Counted from the first letter of the stretch, positions 26,684 through 36,964 are shown. The stretch is 64,000 nt of DNA from Hellea sp. (GCA_020628425.1 JAHDEZ010000006.1:1-64000); one strand, 5' to 3'. Translations and numbers: made by a program. The notes: generated by a model not told the origin, from the sequence alone.

Positions 26684-26723
26684 TCTGTTATATTATAATA
26701 ATTGAGCCTAAAGGGAGGGAACT

Positions 26724-27131
26724 ATGCCAAAACTCACCGGAAACTGTCTTTGCGGGAATGTCAGCTTCGAAGCCGAGGGCGAAATTGCCATGCAAGGGAA
26801 CTGTCATTGTACGGATTGCCAACAAGTAACGGGAGCCACCCATGCGACACTGGTATTTATGCATACGGATGACGTAGCAGTCACTGGTGAAACCCGTCAA
26901 TATGAGCACAAAGTTGATAGTGGCAATGTACTGATCAAGGATTTTTGCCCGAGCTGTGGCTCGCAGTTATTCTCAACTAATAAGGCACGCGCCAATATGA
27001 TCGGATTGCGCGCTGGGTCCATCAATGAAAAGGATCAGATCCGGCCGCAATTTAATGTTTTCGTTAGCAGTAAAGTGCCCTGCACAATATTGGACGTGAA
27101 TATTCCGGCCTTTGAAAAAATGCCTGGGTAA
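26724..27131 (+). CDS. GFA-family (CENP-V/GFA fold) zinc protein
   Basis: The 135-residue protein carries the zinc cysteines of the GFA family: GNCLCGNVSF near the start, GNCHCTDCQ around residue 35 and FCPSCGSQLF around residue 80. The best known member condenses formaldehyde with glutathione, but most members have no proven reaction. A GGGAGG ribosome binding site is present. It is 40 bases downstream of mutY and may share its transcript. Confidence 0.85.
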   Translation: MPKLTGNCLCGNVSFEAEGEIAMQGNCHCTDCQQVTGATHATLVFMHTDDVAVTGETRQYEHKVDSGNVLIKDFCPSCGSQLFSTNKARANMIGLRAGSINEKDQIRPQFNVFVSSKVPCTILDVNIPAFEKMPG

Positions 27132-27154
27132 AATTCTATATTAAACGTCGTGTC

Positions 27155-27940
27155 TTATGCTTCTTTGCCAGCCATCCGTCTTTCACGGACAAGGTTTTGG
27201 GCGTAGCGATAAAGTTTAAAATCCAGCTTATTGTCGTCTTTAATGCGCTCTATTAGGTGAGGCGGCGCGGCTTCATGCGGAGACTTATTTAAAATCCTGG
27301 ATAACGACGGATCAAAATCCATAGCGGAAGCGAATTCACGCCAGAATATTTCAAACTCGGGCTGCAGGCCAATGAAATCCAGAGATTTTAATCCGGCCTT
27401 GGCATTTTCCAGAAGGCGTTGATTGTCCTTGGTATGTGACCAGACCCCGTCATTGCCGTACATTTGTTGCCAGGTCATGCCAAACATTCGAGTCATGTGA
27501 TTCCGAACAGTCCCGTGAAATCTGACAGGGTCATCGTAAATCTCCTCCAATGATTTGTCTTTGTCAGCGCTAACCCAGAGTTTTTGATGTCTTAGAAATG
27601 ACAGGGTTCGTTGAACAGGCGGGCGCAAAAGGCCAATAGTAATGAAATCCTGTTCGAATAGTTTAGTGGTACTCAATGGAAAGTGTCCGTCGACGACTTT
27701 AATGGTCTTTTGTCGTTTTTCCCAGCATTTAAGCAAATGTGATACGGAGATTAACTCTCTAAAAGTATCCGGGCTTTTGTCGACTTTTGCTGGATAGACT
27801 TCTGCGTGCGAGAGGCTTTTAATGAGCCGGTCTCGCAATGTCGTGCCAGCCGTTTTCATAGGCCTTACGACAAATATCTTTTGACCGTTTTGAAATCGTC
27901 TTGCGAATTCCGTGGTTTTTTTGATTTTCTTTTCTGACAT
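27155..27940 (-). CDS. sulfotransferase family protein, third copy
   Basis: The 261-residue protein has the phosphosulfate-binding loop VRPMKTAGTTLRDRL and the 3'-phosphate motif LLRPPVQRTLSFLRHQ. It resembles the sulfotransferase at 5553-6296 along its whole length (for example LEEIYDDPVRFHGTVRNHM against LMDIYDDKIRFHGLIHNHM), so the two are paralogues separated by 21 kb. The basic N-terminal tail (KKIKKTTEFARRF) is not a signal peptide. The acceptor is unknown. It is convergent with the GFA gene. Confidence 0.85.
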   Translation of the reverse strand: MSEKKIKKTTEFARRFQNGQKIFVVRPMKTAGTTLRDRLIKSLSHAEVYPAKVDKSPDTFRELISVSHLLKCWEKRQKTIKVVDGHFPLSTTKLFEQDFITIGLLRPPVQRTLSFLRHQKLWVSADKDKSLEEIYDDPVRFHGTVRNHMTRMFGMTWQQMYGNDGVWSHTKDNQRLLENAKAGLKSLDFIGLQPEFEIFWREFASAMDFDPSLSRILNKSPHEAAPPHLIERIKDDNKLDFKLYRYAQNLVRERRMAGKEA

Positions 27941-28023
27941 CAAAGGATGATAGAATTAGCTTACAATTGTTACAACATGTAATGAACAGGCTAGTTTTAC
28001 GAAAATAATTGAATGATATTGGG

Positions 28024-29205
<1,182 letters not shown>

Positions 29206-29294
29206 TTATTGTATTTTTAACTATTTGTTAGGCGAGGTTAACAGGAGGTTGCGCACTAAGTGGGTTTGGTAACGTCTGGTTAACCAAGGTTAAA

Positions 29295-29450
29295 GCCTTC
29301 CAAGGCCCCAGACCCCGCCTGCTTGCGTGGGCGGTCTCCGTGCGAGAGGTGGACACAACGTAAGCGCGGCCGGAGGGGGAAAACCCCCCATCGACCTTTT
29401 AACCTGCCGTAGCAGGATAAAAGCCCACTTCCCCCGTAAACAGGGGAAGA
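29295..29450. repeat. palindrome-rich REP-like intergenic element
   Basis: The 426 bases between ccrM and the sigma factor gene hold the ccrM promoter signals and then a chain of hairpins: GCCTT/AAGGC at 29295, GACC-CCGCC/GGCGGTC at 29311, GGGGG/CCCCC at 29375, CTTTTA-A-CCTGC with its partner at 29396-29423 and CTTCCCC/GGGGAAG at 29428-29449. The middle part (GAGAGGTGG, GCGCGGCCGGAGGGGG) resembles palindromic extragenic repeats common in alphaproteobacterial genomes. No coding frame is credible here. Confidence 0.55.
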
Positions 29451-29535
29451 CGGAATGGTCATCGCCACAAAAAAAATAAAAAAAAATCACAATCTTCCCA
29501 AGGATCGCGGGTTACGATACGTCTTACGGGGTAAG

Positions 29536-30093
29536 ATGTCTGTTGAACTTAATGATGAAGAGCTGGCCCAAAGGGCGGCCAAAGGGGATGGAAGCGCCTT
29601 TCGCATGCTGCTTGAGCGGCATTACGACCGGGTCTTTCGAATTGTCTACGGCGTATTGCGTAATCAAAGCGACGCCGAGGACGTAACGCAAGAGATATGG
29701 GCGGCCCTGCCGAGGAAGCTGAAGTCCTGGCGCGGCGATGCCAAGCTAACCAGCTGGCTTTACCGGATTGCGCTCAATGCCTCTAAAGACGCGCTTCGGA
29801 AATCAGCCTCTCGTAGCCGAACAGTTGCCGGATATGCGGAGATACAGGAACTCACCCGGGGCGAGGCGGCAGATACACAGGTCCGAATGTCCTGGCTGAC
29901 GACAGCGCTGGAGACATTATCGGATGACCTTAGGGAAACTGCGGCGTTGACATTGGGTGAAGACATGAATTTTGCGCAGGCCGCCGAAGTGCTCGGCATT
30001 GCTGAGGGCACAGTGGCCTGGCGGATGAGTGAAATTAGAAAACGGCTGAAAACCATTGCGGGCAATGAAGATGGTTTTGGAGTTATGGCATGA
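29536..30093 (+). CDS. ECF-type RNA polymerase sigma factor
   Basis: The 185-residue protein has sigma region 2 (FRMLLERHYDRVFRIVYGVL, DAEDVTQEIW) and region 4 (AALTLGEDMNFAQAAEVLGIAEGTVAWRMSEIRKRL), with no region 1 or 3, as in ECF sigma factors. The ATG at 29536 follows a GGGG-type site; the longer upstream extension is A-rich and not conserved in character. Its stop overlaps the start of the VWA gene by 4 bases (ATGA), so the two proteins are coupled. Target genes are unknown. Confidence 0.9.
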   Translation: MSVELNDEELAQRAAKGDGSAFRMLLERHYDRVFRIVYGVLRNQSDAEDVTQEIWAALPRKLKSWRGDAKLTSWLYRIALNASKDALRKSASRSRTVAGYAEIQELTRGEAADTQVRMSWLTTALETLSDDLRETAALTLGEDMNFAQAAEVLGIAEGTVAWRMSEIRKRLKTIAGNEDGFGVMA

Positions 30094-32288
30094 GTGACGA
30101 AGAACTGGAAAGACTGGCGGCTGAGATGAAGAACATCAAGCCAAGTACGGGTGCCCGGAAACAGGGCATGGATGCGGCTATGGCGGCTTTTGACGCCGAA
30201 TTTGCGGCTGACAAAACCGTGCAAAACGAAAATAATGTGACCCCGATCCAAGGATTGGAGAGCGGCCGCCGTCCTATAGCTCAAACAGAGCAAAGGAACG
30301 GTATGATGTCGAAACTCAAATCAATTTTTTCTATGGAACCCAAAACGGCCATGATGCTCGGGAGCTGCGCCGCGGCCCTGATGTTTGCGGTGGTTGTCTT
30401 CGTCCCGGAAAACCCAATGGGCACGAAAACCGATGAAAGCTTTTCGCAGGTGGCAGCTGAGGTTGGGGACGCGAGCAATGAAGTTGTTGTTCAAGGTCGA
30501 CGAATAACAAAGGATGACATCGGGCGATTGGAAGATGGCTCATTGAAAGTCGGAGATAAAGTTCTGACACCCGGGAGCGATGTTGCGCATGCAGTCCAGC
30601 CTGCTCCAGTTCAAGAGGAAGCAGAAGGAGAATTTGGCGAGTATTTAAATAGCCTACCAGACGCTGGGTCGACTGAAGTTCAAAATAGAATCGCCGGTGT
30701 TGTGTCCATTGAAATTCAGAATGAGATTGCAGGTGTCGCCAGCGACAGTGCGAAGGCGGAACTATATCTTGATGAGCAACCGCTTCCCGAAAATGACCGC
30801 TACGCCAAATATCAGGACCGTTTGGATGACATAGCAGTGGTCGAACATGGTTACGCGATGTCTCCACCCTCACGCGACCGTTTTGAGGCCTATGACCTAA
30901 ACCCCGTTACCTCGGTCAAAGAGACACCGGTTTCGACTTTTTCCGTTGATGTGGATACGGCCTCATATGCTTTCATGCGCGCCTCTATTAATGCAGGGCA
31001 GATCCCGCAGCCGGGATCCATCCGCATAGAGGAAATGGTCAATTACTTCCCTTATGACTACGCGGCGCCGCGCTCGGCCGCCAAGCCGTTCAAGGCTAAT
31101 GTGACCGTGACACCGTCACCTTGGAATGCGGATACCAAGCTTATGCATATCGGCATTAAAGGCTATGTACCGCCGGCCGTCGATAAGCCGCGCAGTAATA
31201 TTGTCCTGCTGATTGATACGTCCGGGTCCATGGATCAGGCCAATAAACTGCCGCTCTTGATCAACAGCTTCAAGCTTCTGCTGAACACGCTCGACGAAGA
31301 GGATACGGTTTCCATTGTGACCTATGCTGGCAGTGCAGGCACAGTGCTGGAGCCAACCCCGGCTACGGAAAAGGATAAAATCCACGCCGCCCTCAACCGC
31401 TTACGGGCAGGGGGCTCGACGGCCGGCGCTGATGGTCTGGAACTGGCCTATATCAAGGCGGAAGAAAACTTCGATGATGAGGGTATCAACCGTATCTTTT
31501 TGGCCACGGATGGTGACTTCAATGTGGGCTTCTCATCCCCCGAGGACATGAAGCGCTTTGTTGAAGAGAAACGAAAGTCCGGTATTTTCCTCTCTGTCCT
31601 GGGTTTCGGTATGGGCAATTATAATGACGCCCTCATGCAATCTCTGGCTCAGAACGGGAATGGCGTGGCTGCTTATATCGACAGTCTGTCAGAAGCCAAT
31701 AAGGTTTTGGCGGACGAGTCCGGCAGTGCATTGATAACTATCGCCAAGGACGTGAAAATTCAGGTGGAATTTAACCCGGCGACCATCGCGGAATATCGTT
31801 TGATTGGATATGAAACCCGGGCGCTGCGGCGTGAGGATTTCAATAATGACAAAGTCGATGCTGGCGAGATTAATTCCGGTCACAGTGTAACGGCCATATA
31901 TGAGCTAACCCCAGTCGGGTCTCCGGCAGTGAGCGTGGATGATCTGCGCTACGCTCAGGTCGAAGAGCCCCAACCGACTCTGGCCTCAGCATCGGAGGAA
32001 TTTGCCTTTATCAAGATCCGGCACAAATTACCGAATGCCACGACGAGTACCTTGCAGACTTTCCCTATCAGCACGGAACAGGAAGTGCGCTTGAACCGGG
32101 CCAGCGATGATACCCGCTTTGCGGCAGCGGTCGCGGCCGTCGGGCAGAAATTACGGGGCGACACGCAACTCTCCGATTACAGCTATACGGATGCCATCGA
32201 ACTGGCCGTCAGCGCGCGCGGCGATGACCCGCAAGGTTACAGAGCCGAGTTTATTCAGCTCGTGCGCCTGCTGGACAGTATGGAGTAA
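30090..32288 (+). CDS. membrane-anchored VWA-domain protein, YfbK-like
   Basis: The 732-residue protein starts with a short cytoplasmic segment (about 85 residues) and a single membrane helix (MMLGSCAAALMFAVVVFV). It then has a YfbK_N-like region (STFSVDVDTASYAFMRA), a VWA domain with an intact metal site (LLIDTSGSMD, later TDGDFNVG) and a DUF3520-like C-terminus. It is translated from an ATGA overlap with the sigma factor gene. By position and topology the cytoplasmic head could hold the sigma factor at the membrane, but no classical anti-sigma zinc motif is visible. A 12-residue internal duplication (VQNRIAGVVSIE/IQNEIAGVASDS) lies after the membrane helix. Confidence 0.88.
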   Translation: MSDEELERLAAEMKNIKPSTGARKQGMDAAMAAFDAEFAADKTVQNENNVTPIQGLESGRRPIAQTEQRNGMMSKLKSIFSMEPKTAMMLGSCAAALMFAVVVFVPENPMGTKTDESFSQVAAEVGDASNEVVVQGRRITKDDIGRLEDGSLKVGDKVLTPGSDVAHAVQPAPVQEEAEGEFGEYLNSLPDAGSTEVQNRIAGVVSIEIQNEIAGVASDSAKAELYLDEQPLPENDRYAKYQDRLDDIAVVEHGYAMSPPSRDRFEAYDLNPVTSVKETPVSTFSVDVDTASYAFMRASINAGQIPQPGSIRIEEMVNYFPYDYAAPRSAAKPFKANVTVTPSPWNADTKLMHIGIKGYVPPAVDKPRSNIVLLIDTSGSMDQANKLPLLINSFKLLLNTLDEEDTVSIVTYAGSAGTVLEPTPATEKDKIHAALNRLRAGGSTAGADGLELAYIKAEENFDDEGINRIFLATDGDFNVGFSSPEDMKRFVEEKRKSGIFLSVLGFGMGNYNDALMQSLAQNGNGVAAYIDSLSEANKVLADESGSALITIAKDVKIQVEFNPATIAEYRLIGYETRALRREDFNNDKVDAGEINSGHSVTAIYELTPVGSPAVSVDDLRYAQVEEPQPTLASASEEFAFIKIRHKLPNATTSTLQTFPISTEQEVRLNRASDDTRFAAAVAAVGQKLRGDTQLSDYSYTDAIELAVSARGDDPQGYRAEFIQLVRLLDSME

Positions 32289-32323
32289 TTCTCTCCTGAA
32301 ATGTGGGACACAAGGAGAGCGAG

Positions 32324-32351
32324 GGGAGGGTGCACCCTCCCTTCATTTTTC
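32324..32351 (+). terminator. Rho-independent terminator of the sigma/VWA operon
   Basis: A perfect 18-base palindrome (GGGAGGGTG/CACCCTCCC) is followed by TTCATTTTT. It lies 36 bases after the VWA stop codon. Confidence 0.75.
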
Positions 32352-32423
32352 GTTTGATTGACTTGCAGACCTCAAAAAGCTACCGGAGCGCAGTTATCAT
32401 AGTCAGAGCGATAGACCGGTTTC

Positions 32424-33161
32424 ATGTTCAGCAACTTCCCTAAAATCAGGCCTGAACTCCCGCCCGCCTTTCAAGAGATTTATAAAGAGCAGTATAAATC
32501 CAACCGGAGCGGTGACACGGCGGGCGCCAGTCTGGCCCAAAAAGTGGAGTCATGGCTGCATAAAAAAGTGGCGGCTGATGTGGCCAAAGTTCACACTAGG
32601 AAAACTCTGGAAATTGGGGCGGGGACACTGAACCAACTCGCCTATGAAGAGGCTGAGCATTACGATATTGTGGAACCCTTTAGTGAGCTTTACGCGGACT
32701 CACCCTTTCGAGATAAAATTACAAATTTCTATGATGATATTGATGAGGTCAATTTCGATCAAAAATATGATCGCATTACCTCAATCGCGACTTTTGAACA
32801 TATTCTGGATCTTCCAAAAGTCGTCGCGAAATCCTGCCTGCTTCTGCAAGAGCAGGGCACGCTACGTACAAGCATTCCCAATGAAGGGACATTTTTATGG
32901 ACGCTGGGATGGAAGGCGACGACCGGGCTGGAGTTTCGGATAAAGCATGGTCTGGATTACGGGATTTTGATGCGCCATGAACATGTCAATTCGGCCAAAG
33001 AGATCGAAGAGGTTCTGCACTATTTCTTCGAACACAATCAGCGCTCCGTTTTTGGTCTGAACAAACATATCGCCCTGTATCGATTTTATGAGAGCCGCGG
33101 GCCAAACATTGAGCGGGCCCAGCAATATCTTGCAAGCCTCGCAGGCGGCCCGGACGAATAG
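32424..33161 (+). CDS. SAM-dependent methyltransferase (class I fold)
   Basis: The 245-residue protein has the AdoMet motif LEIGAGTLNQL near residue 63, an acidic residue after the second strand (DIVEPF) and the later ATFEHILDL and TSIPNEG segments of class I methyltransferases. The substrate is unknown; nearest neighbours give no strong hint. The 5' untranslated region contains a 19-base stretch identical to the start of the sulfotransferase gene at 6296, in the opposite orientation. Confidence 0.8.
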   Translation: MFSNFPKIRPELPPAFQEIYKEQYKSNRSGDTAGASLAQKVESWLHKKVAADVAKVHTRKTLEIGAGTLNQLAYEEAEHYDIVEPFSELYADSPFRDKITNFYDDIDEVNFDQKYDRITSIATFEHILDLPKVVAKSCLLLQEQGTLRTSIPNEGTFLWTLGWKATTGLEFRIKHGLDYGILMRHEHVNSAKEIEEVLHYFFEHNQRSVFGLNKHIALYRFYESRGPNIERAQQYLASLAGGPDE

Positions 33162-33226
33162 CTCCTATGCGCTGAGAGCAGGTCTAAGCCCTTGAAGCCC
33201 TATGGCAAAAATGCCAAACCCCGCTC

Positions 33227-34123
33227 ATGTTTACCTGGGACGAACTCCGCAATTCCTTACATGTCGAGCAGATCGATAAATATCTGTTCAAAGGCGCCTC
33301 GATCCATTTAGGTCTGAAGCGTGTCTTTGGCGGACAGGTATTGGCGCAATGTCTGAATGCCGGCTATCGGTCTGTTGACGAAGATAAGGTTCCGCACAGC
33401 CTGCATGGTTATTTCCTGCGCCCCGGCGATCAGGATAAACCGATTATTTATGAGGTCGACCCGATCCGAAACGGACGCAGCTTTTCCACACGCCGTGTGG
33501 TCGCCCGCCAAAACGGCGAAGCTATATTTAACAGCTCAATCTCTTTTCACCGCATCGAAGACGGACCATCTCATCAATTTGACCTGCCGGATGATGTTCC
33601 GCCGAGAGATGGTATAAAGTCTGATAATGCCCGCGTGGATGAGTTGGCCGAAACAGTGTCCGAAGATGTGGCCCGCAAAATCAGATCTAATTATCTGATA
33701 TTCCCCGAGGACATTATTGAACTGCGCTCGCCTTTCCTTGGCGACTTGCTCAATCCAGGGAAATATGAACCTCGTCATGGCTTCTGGTTCAAGGTACATC
33801 CAGATGTGGGTGATGATCCGGTTATGCACCTGACATTGCTGGCTTATATTTCTGATAAGGCTTTAATGAGTACGGGTATCCGCCCGCACGGCGAAGGGTT
33901 TTTTACCGGCAAGATGATGGGCGCCAGTCTCGACCATGCTATGTGGTTCCATGGCAATATCAACGTCAATGACTGGAATTATTATTATCTGGACAGCCCG
34001 CGGTCGGGGCGTGCCCGCACCTTTAACCGAGGTAGTTTCTATTCGGAGCAGGGGCGCTTGATTGCCTCGACAGCACAAGAAGGTCTGTTCCGCTTCATCG
34101 AAGAAGACTACAAGAAAAGCTGA
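33227..34123 (+). CDS. tesB: acyl-CoA thioesterase II
   Basis: TesB hydrolyses medium to long acyl-CoA esters. The 298-residue protein shows the double hotdog layout: RVFGGQVLAQ near residue 34, HSLHGYFLRPGD, GRSFSTRRVVARQ, and in the second half ALMSTG, SLDHAMWFHG, RAFTFNRG-like RARTFNRG and ASTAQEGLFR. Catalytic Asp/Thr/Gln positions fall in these conserved blocks. It follows the methyltransferase gene by 65 bases. Confidence 0.93.
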   Translation: MFTWDELRNSLHVEQIDKYLFKGASIHLGLKRVFGGQVLAQCLNAGYRSVDEDKVPHSLHGYFLRPGDQDKPIIYEVDPIRNGRSFSTRRVVARQNGEAIFNSSISFHRIEDGPSHQFDLPDDVPPRDGIKSDNARVDELAETVSEDVARKIRSNYLIFPEDIIELRSPFLGDLLNPGKYEPRHGFWFKVHPDVGDDPVMHLTLLAYISDKALMSTGIRPHGEGFFTGKMMGASLDHAMWFHGNINVNDWNYYYLDSPRSGRARTFNRGSFYSEQGRLIASTAQEGLFRFIEEDYKKS

Positions 34124-34126
34124 TAA

Positions 34127-35050
34127 TTATTTCGGACAGGCTGTGCCTTCCGGATCTGTTGTGCCACGAACCCAGTCAAATGCGTTATTTAAAATCCGCG
34201 CATAATGGGGATCTTCATAGTTCGTCTCGAGATGGCCAATGGCAGAATAAAAAGCGCGACCTTTTCCGGGGCAGTGGCTCCAGATAATGGGATGATTGAT
34301 AGCGCCTTCGCCCATGCGTAAATCCTCGACCCCGTATACTGTATTTCGCGGCGAGTAGGTGCTTTCATCCAAACCGGCCAGCGGTGTATGACCATGACTT
34401 TGGGCGGTGCTGTCAAATGTGTACCACTCGTCATTATGGGTGAAATCTGCGGGAATACCGGCCATGATGGGATGTTTTGGCGCGAGATTAACGACACGGG
34501 CGTCCTGAAATTGAGGGGCCATGGGATGGCTGATAAATGTCGGCCCGATGAGTTCGTTCTGATACCAGTCCCAATCCATATGTGAGCTATCGCCCGCGCC
34601 GTGTAACCCGATCCAGGCACCCCCATTTTCAAGCCAGTTTTGAAAGGCTGTTTCCTGTTCTGTTGTTAAAGTGTCTCCGGTCATATTGTTGAATACGATA
34701 ACCTCAAATCGGGATAGAATATCGTGGTCAAACACAGACCCATTGTCCGTTGTGTAAATGCCATAGCCTTTTTCGCGGGCCAGTTTGACAAAAAAGTGAT
34801 CGCCGCCGGCAATGCCTTCATTATGGCGCCATTCATTAGTTTTAGAGAAAACCAGTATAGTCGGCGTGGCCATAAAGGGTGTGATGGCAGGGCCACGCAC
34901 GTCATGGAGCGGGGCTTTCGCACCCTGCGCTGTGTCGTCTGTAGCAGCTGTTTCGATGACAGATTCAGCGGTCGTTTCTTGGTCTGAATTGGCGCAAGCT
35001 ATTAATCCTGTCGCAATAAAGGCCATAAGAATTTTTCTATAAGACTGCAT
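34127..35050 (-). CDS. ThuA-like domain lipoprotein
   Basis: The 307-residue protein has a lipobox (GLIAC) and a ThuA-type domain: ILVFSKTNEWRH, DNGSVFD, VIVFNNMTGD, WIGLHGAGDSS, and later SHPMAPQF, HPIMAGIP, DEWYTF and GKGRAFYSAIGH. Family members have a glutamine-amidotransferase-like fold and are linked to sugar metabolism (ThuA converts disaccharides to ketosugars in rhizobia), but most are uncharacterised. An exported copy would act in the periplasm. It is cotranscribed with the hotdog gene upstream. Confidence 0.85.
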   Translation of the reverse strand: MQSYRKILMAFIATGLIACANSDQETTAESVIETAATDDTAQGAKAPLHDVRGPAITPFMATPTILVFSKTNEWRHNEGIAGGDHFFVKLAREKGYGIYTTDNGSVFDHDILSRFEVIVFNNMTGDTLTTEQETAFQNWLENGGAWIGLHGAGDSSHMDWDWYQNELIGPTFISHPMAPQFQDARVVNLAPKHPIMAGIPADFTHNDEWYTFDSTAQSHGHTPLAGLDESTYSPRNTVYGVEDLRMGEGAINHPIIWSHCPGKGRAFYSAIGHLETNYEDPHYARILNNAFDWVRGTTDPEGTACPK

Positions 35051-35054
35051 CCGC

Positions 35055-35486
35055 TTACCCTTCCTTTGGCGGTTTGAGTTTTTTGATTGTCCCTGAAAAG
35101 TTCAGGCACGGCTCCCCGTCCGCTGTTATCAATCCTCGAACAAATATCATGGAGCGACCGGATTTCAGCACTTCGCCGCGCGCCTCCATAAGCTGCCCTT
35201 CTTGGGCGGCAGAGAGAAACTCGCTGGTGAAGGCCACTGTCACAGCATAGTATGGGATTTCGTCATGGGCGATGGCAAAGAGTGCAAAATCAGCGAATGT
35301 CATCAGGCAACCACCATGCACAGTCCGTCCGCCGTTTAAATGTTTCTTGGCGGCCCGAAAACGCGAGACATATTCGTCGCCTTGTTTTCGATAATAAAAA
35401 GGACCCGCCGTCCCAAACTCAAAATCCTCTGTGGGCCAGTAATACCAGCCCTCAAATTCCCCTTCGGTTTGTAATACCGGTTTCAT
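35055..35486 (-). CDS. PaaI-type hotdog thioesterase
   Basis: The 143-residue protein has the hotdog-fold signature TVHGGCLMTFADFALFA followed by AVTVAFTSEFLSAA and GRSMIFVRGLI. Relatives cleave aryl- or acyl-CoA thioesters. The substrate is not evident from the neighbours. It starts the two-gene unit with the ThuA-like gene (4-base gap) and is divergent from the ABA4-like gene. Confidence 0.85.
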   Translation of the reverse strand: MKPVLQTEGEFEGWYYWPTEDFEFGTAGPFYYRKQGDEYVSRFRAAKKHLNGGRTVHGGCLMTFADFALFAIAHDEIPYYAVTVAFTSEFLSAAQEGQLMEARGEVLKSGRSMIFVRGLITADGEPCLNFSGTIKKLKPPKEG

Positions 35487-35552
35487 TGGATAGTCCCGCC
35501 CTTCATGTTATGCTGAGTTGATAACAAAAGCAGAGAAGAGGGAAAGACAAAA

Positions 35553-36002
35553 ATGAATTATGATATCTGGTTTACCGCCATCAATTTATCGGTCATGCCC
35601 GCTTGGGCGCTTCTAATTCTTGCGCCGAGATCGCAAATCACACAAACTTTAGTGCAATCCATGCTTTATCCCCTGCTTTTGGGGGCGGTCTATATTGTCG
35701 GCATGATCCTGGCCTTTGCGGGGCAGGGCGCGGAAGGCGGTAGTTTCACCTCTCTGGAAGGTGTCCGGACTTTGTTCTCGGCTGACGTTGGATTGCTGGT
35801 AGGTTGGGCACATTATCTGGTTTTCGACCTGTTTGTCGGCGCCTGGGAAGCACGCGATGCTCAAAGACGCGGGTTTTCCCATATATTGCTGATACCTTGT
35901 CTCTTGCTGACATTCATCCTCGGACCTACCGGCCTGTTTCTCTATCTCATTCTCAGAAAAGCCACCGGCAAAGGTGGCTGGAGCCTGGCAGAGCCCGTCT
36001 AG
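35553..36002 (+). CDS. ABA4-like (DUF4281) membrane protein
   Basis: The 149-residue protein has four membrane helices and the family pattern: an N-terminal WFTAINLSVMPAW, the conserved GWAHYLVFDLFVGAWEARDA, then LLTFILGPTGLFLYLILR. The plant relative ABA4 is needed for neoxanthin formation; bacterial members have no settled role, though several occur in carotenoid producers. No carotenoid genes are nearby. It ends in a 4-base tail-to-tail overlap with the esterase gene. Confidence 0.82.
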   Translation: MNYDIWFTAINLSVMPAWALLILAPRSQITQTLVQSMLYPLLLGAVYIVGMILAFAGQGAEGGSFTSLEGVRTLFSADVGLLVGWAHYLVFDLFVGAWEARDAQRRGFSHILLIPCLLLTFILGPTGLFLYLILRKATGKGGWSLAEPV

Positions 36003-36964
36003 TCGACATTCGCTGTTTCATAAAGCGGCGTGCCGCCTACGATATGAGCCTCAATAAAGTCCATGGTCAAATCCAAGAGCGAAACACCATTGACCGTCTT
36101 TGAGCCGCTGATACCATGGCCGCCGCCGACATCTGTATAAAAACTATAAGGCACATCAACTGCGTCGGCCTGTACTGCCAGGTCCAGGGCATTTTGATAA
36201 ACCACCGTAGGATCCTGATCTCCGTGAATGGTCATGAAAGGGGCGTCCATAAATGCCATATCCTCAGTGCGGCCCAACGCACCCCAATAATTGATGACCA
36301 CATCAGGGTCAGGGCGCGTTAACCCAAAATCATCCGACGAATATCCGACATTGAGGACGGTATAGGCACCAGCAGAAGCTCCCCAATAGGCCAGGCGGCT
36401 CATATCCAAACAATATTCATTGGCATTGTCTTCAAGCCAGTTAAGAGCCACGACTGTATCTTCAAAGGCGGCAAGGGCGGCTTTGAAGATCTCTGTGTCC
36501 ACATTGGGGTCGGGATTAGCTAAAAATCCATCATAGAACGGTTGCATGATTGAGCCTAAGACAGGGTTGTCCGGTGCAACGCGGTAGTTGATAGAGACAT
36601 AATTAAAGCCTCTATCGGTGGAGGCAGCGGAACGTTCAGCGACACCATTGCCGGTTTTACTGCCGCCTGTAAATCCACCGCCATGAACGTATAAAATCGT
36701 CGGTCTGTTGGCATCGCAGCTTTCCGAAGGGTGATAAATATCGAGCAAAAGATCTATGTCACCATTTTCTGTCGCGCCTTGGGCGTAAACCAGATCAGAA
36801 AGTGTGACGGGACCATCCGTTCCGCCCCCTCCGGTCCCGCCACCACCGCCGGTTGGCGGCGGTGTTACGACTGGCGGAGTCGTTGTCGAAGAACTGCCGC
36901 CACAAGCGGTCAAAAACAGGGCCGTTGTAAATCCTATCGTTATTGCTTTAAGTGGACGGGGCAT
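35999..36964 (-). CDS. alpha/beta-hydrolase (esterase) lipoprotein
   Basis: The 321-residue protein has a lipobox (FLTAC) and a low-complexity linker rich in Pro, Thr and Gly (positions ~29-52). The alpha/beta-hydrolase domain has the oxyanion HGGGF, the nucleophile GASAG, an acid in GDQDP and a histidine in GGGHG. It resembles the carboxylesterase/lipase class of surface or periplasmic esterases. A GGAGG site supports the ATG at 36964 rather than one four codons upstream. Confidence 0.88.
   Translation of the reverse strand: MPRPLKAITIGFTTALFLTACGGSSSTTTPPVVTPPPTGGGGGTGGGGTDGPVTLSDLVYAQGATENGDIDLLLDIYHPSESCDANRPTILYVHGGGFTGGSKTGNGVAERSAASTDRGFNYVSINYRVAPDNPVLGSIMQPFYDGFLANPDPNVDTEIFKAALAAFEDTVVALNWLEDNANEYCLDMSRLAYWGASAGAYTVLNVGYSSDDFGLTRPDPDVVINYWGALGRTEDMAFMDAPFMTIHGDQDPTVVYQNALDLAVQADAVDVPYSFYTDVGGGHGISGSKTVNGVSLLDLTMDFIEAHIVGGTPLYETANVD

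Noticed and set aside
32370-32426. Short minus-strand ORF reading MKPVYRSDYDNCAPVAF
   Set aside because: It lacks a ribosome binding site and family resemblance; only the first five residues match a sulfotransferase start, so it is noted as a shared 19-base block rather than a gene.
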